DNA of 64,000 bases. Source: Paracoccus sp. JM45 (lineage in GTDB: Bacteria > Pseudomonadota > Alphaproteobacteria > Rhodobacterales > Rhodobacteraceae). Positions 57,334-64,000 of the stretch are shown here, piece after piece. The notes under the pieces were generated by a model. The model was not told the DNA's origin. It did not search any database and saw only the letters and a list, made by a program, of their open reading frames with translations. The stretch is taken from assembly GCF_003590715.1 (NCBI RefSeq), contig NZ_QQVY01000002.1, positions 240,460-304,459 of the forward strand, in the 5' to 3' direction. Both the position numbers and the translations under genes were made by a program. Positions within the stretch are counted from its first letter, which is position 1. Each line of letters opens with the position of its first letter.

Positions 57334-58206
57334 ATGGAATGGCTTGAACGCAACGTACCCAAGATGGTTCTGGCGCCGTCATTCGTGGCAATCATGATCT
57401 TTGTCTATGGCTTCATCGCCTGGACCGCATGGATCAGTTTCACGAAATCACGCCTGATGCCGAAATACGACCTTGATGGCATCGGCCAATACAACCGCCT
57501 GTTCGCAGCCCCCCGTTGGGATGTCGCGATGAACAACCTGTTCATCTTTGGCGGCCTGTTCATCGTCATCTCGATGATCATCGGTCTGGCGCTGGCGATC
57601 TTTCTGGACCAGAAAATCCGCGCCGAGGGTGTCTTGCGCACCATCTATCTGTATCCGATGGCCCTGTCGCTGATCGTGACCGGCACCGCGTGGAAATGGA
57701 TCCTGAACCCCGGTCTGGGCATTCAGGAAACCGTGCGCGGCTGGGGCTTTGAAAGTTTCACCTTCGACTGGATCATCCGCCCCGAGATGGCGATCTATAC
57801 CATCGTTCTGGCCGCCGTCTGGCAGGCATCGGGCTTTGTCATGGCGCTGTTCCTTGCGGGCCTTCGGTCCGTCGATGGCGAAATTATCCGCGCCGCACAG
57901 GTCGACGGCATCCCGACGCATCGTATCTATTCCGCCATCATCATCCCGACGATGGCCCCGATCTTCCTGTCGGCCTTCATCGTGCTGGCCCACCTTGCCA
58001 TCAAGGCCTTCGATCTGGTGATCGCGCTGACGGGCGGTGGCCCCGGCTATGCGACCGATCTGCCCGCGACCTATATGTATGCCATGGCGTTTTCGCGCGG
58101 TGATCTGGGTCAGGCGGCATCAAGCGCCATGATCATGATGATGGTCATCTTCGCCATCGTCGTTCCTTATCTTTACAGTGAATTGAGGCCCCGCCGTGAC
58201 CAGTAA
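57334..58206 (+). CDS. Sugar ABC transporter, permease 1
   Basis: A 290-residue UgpA/MalF-type permease with six membrane segments. The EAA loop lies in GEIIRAAQVDGIPTHRIYSAIIIP. ATG at 57334 follows GGGAG; the annotated frame start at 57286 (TTG) lies inside the terminator hairpin and is rejected. Overlaps the next permease by 11 bases. Confidence 0.93.
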   Translation: MEWLERNVPKMVLAPSFVAIMIFVYGFIAWTAWISFTKSRLMPKYDLDGIGQYNRLFAAPRWDVAMNNLFIFGGLFIVISMIIGLALAIFLDQKIRAEGVLRTIYLYPMALSLIVTGTAWKWILNPGLGIQETVRGWGFESFTFDWIIRPEMAIYTIVLAAVWQASGFVMALFLAGLRSVDGEIIRAAQVDGIPTHRIYSAIIIPTMAPIFLSAFIVLAHLAIKAFDLVIALTGGGPGYATDLPATYMYAMAFSRGDLGQAASSAMIMMMVIFAIVVPYLYSELRPRRDQ

Positions 58207-59050
58207 AACCATGCTGCGACTGGGCCTGTATCTGATCCTGATCCTGTTCGCCCTGTTCTATCTGATGCCTCTGTTCGTCATGCTGACGACATCGCTGAAA
58301 TCGCTGGAGGAAATCCGCACCGGCAGCCTGCTGGCCCTGCCCCGCGACATCACCTTCGCCGCATGGTCCGAGGCATGGTCAACCGCCTGCGCGGGCACCA
58401 AATGCGAAGGCCTGCGTCCGTTCTTCTGGAACAGCGTGTTGATGGCCGTGCCTGCGGTGATGATCTCGACCGTGGTGGGCGCGCTGAACGGTTACGTCTT
58501 TGCGCAATGGCGCTTCAAGGGCGCGAACCTGTTCTTTGCGATGATCCTGTTCGGCTGCTTTATCCCGTTTCAGGTCGTTTTGTTGCCGATGGCGCAGATG
58601 CTGGGCCTGATGGGTCTGGCGGGCACCATCCCCGGACTGATCTTTGTCCATGTCATCTATGGACTTGGCTTCACCACGCTGTTCTTCCGCAACTATTATG
58701 TCACCATTCCGCAGGAACTGGTGAGGGCGGCCAAGGTCGATGGCGCGGGCTTCTTCCGCATCTTCTGGTCGATCTTCCTGCCGATCTCGCTGCCGATCAT
58801 CACCGTCTCGGTCATCTGGCAGTTCACGCAGATCTGGAACGACTTCCTGTTCGGCGTCAGCTTCAGCGGGGCGGGCAGCCAGCCTGTCACGGTCGCGCTG
58901 AACAACATCGTCAACTCCACCACCGGCGTCAAAGCCTACAATGTCGATATGGCTGCTGCGATCATCGCCGCGCTGCCGACCTTGCTGGTCTATGTCGTCG
59001 CCGGAAAATACTTCATTCGCGGCCTGACCGCCGGTTCCGTGAAAGGGTGA
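58196..59050 (+). CDS. Sugar ABC transporter, permease 2
   Basis: A 284-residue UgpE/MalG-type permease: LALPRDITFAAWSEAW near the N-terminus, six membrane segments and the EAA loop PQELVRAAKVDGAGFFRIFWS. Start is GTG at 58196, overlapping permease 1. Heterodimer partner of the preceding permease. Confidence 0.93.
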   Translation: MTSKTMLRLGLYLILILFALFYLMPLFVMLTTSLKSLEEIRTGSLLALPRDITFAAWSEAWSTACAGTKCEGLRPFFWNSVLMAVPAVMISTVVGALNGYVFAQWRFKGANLFFAMILFGCFIPFQVVLLPMAQMLGLMGLAGTIPGLIFVHVIYGLGFTTLFFRNYYVTIPQELVRAAKVDGAGFFRIFWSIFLPISLPIITVSVIWQFTQIWNDFLFGVSFSGAGSQPVTVALNNIVNSTTGVKAYNVDMAAAIIAALPTLLVYVVAGKYFIRGLTAGSVKG

Positions 59051-59054
59051 TCCC

Positions 59055-60161
59055 ATGCCGATCCTAGAAATCGACCACCTGCAGAAATCCTATGGTGACA
59101 CCCATATCCTGCACGACATCAACATCAGCATCGAAGAGGGTGATTTCCTTGTGCTGGTCGGGCCTTCGGGCTGCGGCAAGTCCACGCTGCTGAACTGCAT
59201 TGCAGGGCTGGAACCGATCAGCGGCGGCGATGTCAGCATCGCGGGGCGCAACGTCACCGGCGTCAGCCCCAAGGACCGCGACATCGCGATGGTGTTCCAG
59301 TCCTATGCGCTTTACCCGACGATGTCGGTCGCCAAAAACATCACCTTCGGCATGAAAGTGCGGGGCGTCGACAAGGCCACGCAGGACCAGAAGCTGGCGC
59401 AGGTTGCGGGCCAGTTGCAGATCGAACCGCTGTTGCACCGCAAGCCCGGTCAGCTGTCGGGCGGCCAGCGTCAGCGTGTCGCCATGGGCCGTGCCTTGGT
59501 GCGTGACCCCAAGCTGTTCCTGTTCGACGAACCTCTGTCCAACCTTGATGCCAAGCTGCGCGTGTCCATGCGGACGGAAATCAAGAAGCTGCATCAGGAT
59601 CTGAACGCCTCCATCGTCTATGTCACCCACGACCAGATCGAGGCGATGACGCTGGCCACCAAGATCGTCGTCATGAAGGGCGGCGTGATCCAGCAGATCG
59701 GCACGCCGGCGGAAATCTATAACCGTCCGGCGAATATGTTCGTGGCTGACTTCATGGGCAGCCCGGCGATGAACCTGATTCCCGCCAAGGTCCGCGCCGA
59801 AGACGGCCAGACCCGCATCCAGATTGAACGCGCGGGCATGGACCCGCTGGTCATTACCGATCCGGTGGCCCGCAACCTGCCCGCCGACATCATCCTTGGC
59901 GTTCGCCCCGAGGATATCCATGAAGCGACGGGCAATGCCCATCTGCCCGGCACCGCCGAAGGCGCGGGGGGCGATGTGATGATCGACATCGTCGAACCGG
60001 CGGGTGCCGACACTTTCGCGGTGACGCAGCTGGGCGGTAAGGCGGTCACTGCCCGATTGCGGGCAGAAAGTGCTGTTAAGGCCCGTCAGCCGTTTCCGCT
60101 GGCATTCGACCTCTCGAAAGTGTCGTATTTCTCGCCTAAGGATGGCGAACGGCTGAACTGA
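59055..60161 (+). CDS. Sugar ABC transporter, ATPase (UgpC/MalK type)
   Basis: A 368-residue ATPase: Walker A GPSGCGKSTLL, signature LSGGQRQRVAMGRALV, Walker B LFLFDEPLSNLDAKLR, H-loop VTHDQIEAM, and a C-terminal TOBE domain (residues ~240-360) as in MalK. Four bases after permease 2. Confidence 0.94.
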   Translation: MPILEIDHLQKSYGDTHILHDINISIEEGDFLVLVGPSGCGKSTLLNCIAGLEPISGGDVSIAGRNVTGVSPKDRDIAMVFQSYALYPTMSVAKNITFGMKVRGVDKATQDQKLAQVAGQLQIEPLLHRKPGQLSGGQRQRVAMGRALVRDPKLFLFDEPLSNLDAKLRVSMRTEIKKLHQDLNASIVYVTHDQIEAMTLATKIVVMKGGVIQQIGTPAEIYNRPANMFVADFMGSPAMNLIPAKVRAEDGQTRIQIERAGMDPLVITDPVARNLPADIILGVRPEDIHEATGNAHLPGTAEGAGGDVMIDIVEPAGADTFAVTQLGGKAVTARLRAESAVKARQPFPLAFDLSKVSYFSPKDGERLN

Positions 60162-60176
60162 GGAAGGGTGACGGCG

Positions 60177-61103
60177 ATGGCAATGCTTTTGGGCGATGTG
60201 GGTGGAACCAATGCGCGGCTGGCGATCGCCCGCAACGGGGCCATCGATCCGGCGACTGTCACCCGTTTCAAGGGCGACGATTATGCCAGCTTCGATGATG
60301 TTGTGCGCCAGTATATGGCAGAACAGCATCAGCCGCATGTGTCATCCATGTGTATTGCTGTGGCCGGTCCGGTCAGCGGCGGGCGGGCCAGCCTGACAAA
60401 CCGCGACTGGTCCTTTGATGAAACCAATCTGGCGCGCCTGACCGATGCCGATCATGTGCGCCTGATTAACGACCTGACCGCACTTGGCTATGCCACGCCG
60501 GTCCTGTCGGGCGATGGCGTCAGCGTCCTGCGCCCTGCCCTCGAAGATCGCGCCCGCAACGGCCAGTCGCTGGTTGTCGGTCTGGGCACCGGCTTTAACG
60601 TCTGTGCCGTGCGGGTGTTGCCCGGCGGCACCATCACCGCGCTTGAGGCAGAAGAGGGTCACACCCACCTGCCCGCTAATATCATGGCATGTCTGATTGA
60701 CCGCGTGGGTGCAAATGCCGCCGCCGGTTTCTTCTCGACCGAGGAAACATTTGCAGGTCGCGGGCTGTCGCGTCTGCACGCAGCCATGACTGGTACCGAA
60801 CCCGTCCGCAGCGAACAGATCGCTGCCGCGGTGGCGGCGGGCGATCCGCAGGCGATTGAAACCTATGACTTCTTCGCCCGGCTGGTCGGTCTTTTGTGCC
60901 GCGAACTGGCTTTGCGTTTCATGCCGCTGGAAGGGCTGTTTCTGGCAGGCAGCGTCGGGCGCAGTATTGCTGACCGCATGGGCCACTTCGAACCGGCCTT
61001 CCTGTCGCAGACCCATATGGGCCATATCCCCGAAAATACGCCGGTTATGCTGATCCGTGACGATATGGCGGCGTTGCACGGATGTCTGGCCGCGCTGGGC
61101 TGA
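60177..61103 (+). CDS. glk: Glucokinase
   Basis: A 308-residue glucokinase of the proteobacterial type: ATP-binding MAMLLGDVGGTNARLAIA, NDLTALGYA, GTGFNVCAVRVL and EAEEGHTHLP. It phosphorylates imported glucose. ATG at 60177 has GAAGGG eight bases upstream; the GTG at 60168 would sit on the ribosome-binding site. Fifth gene of the importer operon, which supports glucose as the transported sugar. Confidence 0.94.
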   Translation: MAMLLGDVGGTNARLAIARNGAIDPATVTRFKGDDYASFDDVVRQYMAEQHQPHVSSMCIAVAGPVSGGRASLTNRDWSFDETNLARLTDADHVRLINDLTALGYATPVLSGDGVSVLRPALEDRARNGQSLVVGLGTGFNVCAVRVLPGGTITALEAEEGHTHLPANIMACLIDRVGANAAAGFFSTEETFAGRGLSRLHAAMTGTEPVRSEQIAAAVAAGDPQAIETYDFFARLVGLLCRELALRFMPLEGLFLAGSVGRSIADRMGHFEPAFLSQTHMGHIPENTPVMLIRDDMAALHGCLAALG

Positions 61104-61169
61104 ATACCGCCGAACGCAGGTGTGCCATACGCATCTGTTATCCAACTATTGCTGGATTCCATGACCTAA

Positions 61170-61206
61170 CCCTGTTTCAATTGCGTTAAGCAATTAAGAA
61201 ACAGGG
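61170..61206 (+). promoter_or_regulatory. Leader stem-loop covering the tamA ribosome-binding site
   Basis: Two stacked helices: 9 bp (61170-61178 with 61198-61206) and 6 bp (61179-61184 with 61190-61195), with a five-base loop and a two-base bulge. The right arm contains AGGG (61203-61206), the probable ribosome-binding site seven bases before the tamA ATG. It could also end glk transcription, but there is no T-run. Confidence 0.65.
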
Positions 61207-61213
61207 CGGTGCG

Positions 61214-63076
61214 ATGCAGGCATATTTCAAGGCAATTCTGGTGGCCTCGACGGCGCTTGTTGGTCCGGGGGCGGCTTTGGCGCAATCCTCATCACCATTT
61301 TCGGGGCTGTTCGGCGGTGGTGACAGTCAGGCCGACAGCCCGGTGACACTGGACATCAATGTCACCGGCCCTGACGAGGGGCTGGAAAGCCAGATCCGCA
61401 ACACCTCGTTGGTGTCGGGTGCGTTGGATGAAGACCGCACCACCGGACAGGACGTTCTTGCCGCCGCACGCGGCGATTACGCCCGTATCCTTGGCGTGCT
61501 TTACAACGAAGGCTATTACGACGGCACCGTGGATATCCTGCTGGACGGGATCGAGGCGTCGTCAGTGGCCCCGCTGGATGCCCCCGAGGTGATCCGCCGG
61601 GTCGAAATATCGGTCAATCCGGGTCCGGTTTTCCGCTTTTCGCGTGCTGAAATGGCACCTGTTGTCCCGGGCAGCAAGGTATCGGACGAATACGCCGTCG
61701 ATCAGGTGGCAGGCACCGGCACAATCCGTCGTGCTGCATTGGCAGGGGTTGATGACTGGCGCAACTATGGTCACGCCAAGGCGGATCTGGGCAGTCAGGA
61801 CATTATTGCCGATCACGACCGGCAAAGCGTCGACAGCCGCATCGCGCTGAACCCCGGGCCTGCAGTAACCTTTGGCCAGATGACCGTCAGCGGCAATGAA
61901 CGCCTGAATGAACGTCGCCTGCGCAAGATGGCCGGCTTTCCCGAAGGCGAACGCTTTGATCCGAAAGAATTGGACACCGTCCGCACCCGCCTGCGCCGCA
62001 GCGGCGTGTTTTCGGCCATCACGCTTCAGGAAAGCGACAATCTGAATGCCGATGATTCACTTGATGTCGATCTGGCGGTGATTGAACAGAAGACGCGCCG
62101 GATCGGGGCAGGGTTCGAAATTTCCAGCACGGACGGGGCGCAGGTGTCGGCCTATTGGTTGCACCGTAACCTGTTTGGTGGCGGCGAACGTCTGCGTATC
62201 GACGGAGAGATCAAGGACGTCGGGTCCGACACCAGTGGCCGCGATGACGCCTTTACCATCCGTCTGGATCGCCCTGCGACGATCACCCCCGATACCACCG
62301 CCTATATCGAGCTGGAAACCGAACGTAACCGCGAAGAGGATTACGACGAGGATACGGCCAGCATCGGGGTCGGTTTCAACCATATCTTCAACGAACAGCT
62401 GACCGTGAACACCGAATTGGAATACCAGTATTCGCGTGTTTTCGACGATGGCGAAGAAACCGACTTCAATGTTCTTGCCCTGCCGACCGAGGTGACATGG
62501 GACAAGCGCGAAGAACCCAATAACGCCAAGCGTGGCTTCTATCTGTCGGGCGAGATCGAACCCTTCATCGGCTTTGACGACACCGGATCGGGCGCAAAGG
62601 TTCTGGGTGAGGGGCGCGTCTATAAATCCTTTGGCACGGATGACAAATTCACACTGGCCGGACGCGCCCGCTTTGGCAGCATTTTCGGCAGCGAGATCGA
62701 GGAAACTCCGCGCAACTATCTGTTCTTTTCCGGCGGTGGCGGCACCGTGCGGGGGCATCCTTATGAATCACTGGGCGTCGATGTGATCGAAGGCACGGAT
62801 GGCACCATCACCACCGGCGGGATGAGCGTGGCAAACGCCACCGCCGAAATCCGTTTCCAGGTCCGCGAAAAGATCGGCCTGGTGGCCTTTGCCGATTACG
62901 GCGAGGTCTGGACCGAGGACGGTTTCGGCGGCGACAGCGGCAGCCAGTCAGGGGCCGGCGTCGGCGTCCGCTATGACACGCCGGTCGGGCCTTTGCGCTT
63001 TGACGTGGCAGGCCCCGTCAGCGGCGATACCGCTGACGGGGCGCAATTCTACCTTGGATTAGGGCAGGCATTTTGA
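61214..63076 (+). CDS. tamA: TamA, Omp85-family outer-membrane translocation/assembly protein
   Basis: A 620-residue protein: signal peptide ending AALA, three POTRA domains (one around RVEISVNPGPVFRFSRAEM, one at VTFGQMTVSGNERLNERRL), then a beta-barrel from about residue 290 with the lid motif GGGGTVRGHPYESLG and a terminal aromatic residue pattern GLGQAF. TamA works with TamB in lipid and autotransporter handling. Stop overlaps the tamB start (TGATG). Confidence 0.94.
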   Translation: MQAYFKAILVASTALVGPGAALAQSSSPFSGLFGGGDSQADSPVTLDINVTGPDEGLESQIRNTSLVSGALDEDRTTGQDVLAAARGDYARILGVLYNEGYYDGTVDILLDGIEASSVAPLDAPEVIRRVEISVNPGPVFRFSRAEMAPVVPGSKVSDEYAVDQVAGTGTIRRAALAGVDDWRNYGHAKADLGSQDIIADHDRQSVDSRIALNPGPAVTFGQMTVSGNERLNERRLRKMAGFPEGERFDPKELDTVRTRLRRSGVFSAITLQESDNLNADDSLDVDLAVIEQKTRRIGAGFEISSTDGAQVSAYWLHRNLFGGGERLRIDGEIKDVGSDTSGRDDAFTIRLDRPATITPDTTAYIELETERNREEDYDEDTASIGVGFNHIFNEQLTVNTELEYQYSRVFDDGEETDFNVLALPTEVTWDKREEPNNAKRGFYLSGEIEPFIGFDDTGSGAKVLGEGRVYKSFGTDDKFTLAGRARFGSIFGSEIEETPRNYLFFSGGGGTVRGHPYESLGVDVIEGTDGTITTGGMSVANATAEIRFQVREKIGLVAFADYGEVWTEDGFGGDSGSQSGAGVGVRYDTPVGPLRFDVAGPVSGDTADGAQFYLGLGQAF

Positions 63077-64000
63077 TGCGCAAGTTCTGGATATACGCTT
63101 TCGCCCTTCTGTTTCCGCTGGCCATCATGGCCCAGAGCGTGGCCGAAATTTCCGAAGATACGGATGACGACAAAGGCTTTCTGACAAACCTTCTGGAAAA
63201 GAACCTGTCCGGCGATGGCCGTCAGGTGCAGATTGACGGCTTCGAGGGCGCATTGTCGTCCCGCGCCACCTTTACCGAAATCCGCATTCTGGATGACGAC
63301 GGCGCATGGCTGACGCTGAAGAACGGGGCCATCCAGTGGAACCGTTCGGCGCTTCTGCGCCGCCGCGTGGAAATTGCCGAACTCTCGGCCGAGGAAATCC
63401 TGCTGCCACGCAAACCCTCAAGCCAGGATTCGGACGTGCAGGCCGAAGCAACCGTTTTCGCACTGCCCGAATTGCCGGTGTCGCTGAACATCGAAAGCAT
63501 TCAGGCCGATCGGGTCGAATTGGGCGAACCTGTAATCGGGGTCGAAGGTGCCTTGCGCATCAGTGGCGGCCTGTCCCTTGAAGGGGGCGAAGGTAAGGCG
63601 CAGCTGACCATCGACCGCCTTGACGGCCCGCGCGGCCAGTTCGTTCTGGATGCAGGTTACGCCAATGAAACACAGGTCCTTAGCCTGAACCTTGCCTTGG
63701 ACGAGGCGAAGGACGGCATTCTGGTCAACCTCGCCAATATCTATGAAAAGCCCGCCGTGACCGCGCAGATCAGCGGAGAGGGCGAAATCAAGAATTTTGC
63801 CGCCGATATCCGCCTGTCCACCGACGGCACGCAGCGCATTTCGGGCCGCGTCAGTGCCAATGGCGAACAGCAGGACGGTACGGATGGCACCGGATTCCGG
63901 TTCCAGCTGGGCGGGGATGTCGCCAGTTTGCTTAGCCCCGAAAACGGTGCGTTCTTCGGGAAAAACACCCAAGTGCTGGCCGAAGGCTGGCGTGCCGAAA
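63076..64000 (+). CDS. tamB: TamB-like inner-membrane/periplasmic protein (3' partial)
   Basis: The first 308 residues of a long protein cut off by the right edge. It starts MRKFWIYAFALLFPLAIMAQ, a membrane/signal anchor, and continues with the TamB N-terminal pattern LLEKNLSGDGRQVQIDGFEG, DDDGAWLTLKNGAIQWNRSALL, RVEIAELSAEEILLPR. TamB spans the periplasm as a lipid-carrying beta-taco and binds TamA. Full proteins have about 1,100-1,500 residues, so most is outside the window. Confidence 0.93.
   Translation, partial: MRKFWIYAFALLFPLAIMAQSVAEISEDTDDDKGFLTNLLEKNLSGDGRQVQIDGFEGALSSRATFTEIRILDDDGAWLTLKNGAIQWNRSALLRRRVEIAELSAEEILLPRKPSSQDSDVQAEATVFALPELPVSLNIESIQADRVELGEPVIGVEGALRISGGLSLEGGEGKAQLTIDRLDGPRGQFVLDAGYANETQVLSLNLALDEAKDGILVNLANIYEKPAVTAQISGEGEIKNFAADIRLSTDGTQRISGRVSANGEQQDGTDGTGFRFQLGGDVASLLSPENGAFFGKNTQVLAEGWRAE

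Overview
The window is a chromosomal segment of an alphaproteobacterium, most likely order Rhodobacterales (Rhodobacteraceae/Paracoccaceae). The genus cannot be fixed from sequence alone. Three things point there: a PhyR-NepR-EcfG general stress locus with a HisKA_2/HWE-type kinase, glutathione-dependent formaldehyde oxidation (adhC, fghA), and the conserved alphaproteobacterial gene order around the replication origin. Coding is dense, with many ATGA or TGATG overlaps. No rRNA, tRNA, CRISPR array, insertion sequence or prophage was recognised.

Layout. (1) 1-6349: the end of a UbiH-type hydroxylase, a glutaminase, a convergent UdgX / radical-SAM DNA-repair pair, a LolA-like carrier and an HAD phosphatase. 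(2) 6428-19420: a surface-glycan cluster bounded by perfect hairpins. It holds UDP-galactopyranose mutase, UDP-glucose dehydrogenase, a sulfotransferase, seven glycosyltransferases and one unknown protein. One two-gene glycosyltransferase module occurs twice in the same order, and part of the cluster is strikingly AT-rich. (3) 19428-27448: housekeeping genes, namely formaldehyde detoxification, a ClpP-like protease, grpE-hrcA, rph-rdgB, hemW and ybaN. (4) 27497-37411: the origin region. parB, parA, rsmG, mnmG, mnmE, rho and hemJ all run leftward and aroE, coaE and dnaQ run rightward from a 516-bp AT-rich gap with several DnaA boxes (34763-35278), proposed as oriC. Three near-perfect parS sites lie 3-5 kb to its left. 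(5) 37463-41869: a YihY membrane protein, then phyR / nepR-ecfG-kinase with a likely EcfG-dependent promoter. (6) 41939-46057: a Pqi/Let-type lipid transport operon (two half-length PqiA proteins, PqiB, PqiC) with a textbook terminator. (7) 46059-53665: a CysQ-like phosphatase, PmbA, a DUF2125 protein, a short enoyl-CoA hydratase, a DUF2853 protein, a polar amino-acid ABC importer and a small secreted protein. (8) 53738-61103: an OmpR-type two-component system divergent from a complete sugar ABC importer with glucokinase. (9) 61170-64000: tamA, preceded by a hairpin that buries its ribosome-binding site, and the start of tamB.

The most interesting items are the probable oriC/parS region, the duplicated glycosyltransferase module in a probable galactofuranose/sulfated glycan locus, the UdgX-radical SAM pair, the ClpP-like protein with a complete catalytic triad and an acidic tail, and the tamA leader hairpin. 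GC figures are hand counts of single 60-base lines. Family assignments come from recognised motifs, not database searches.
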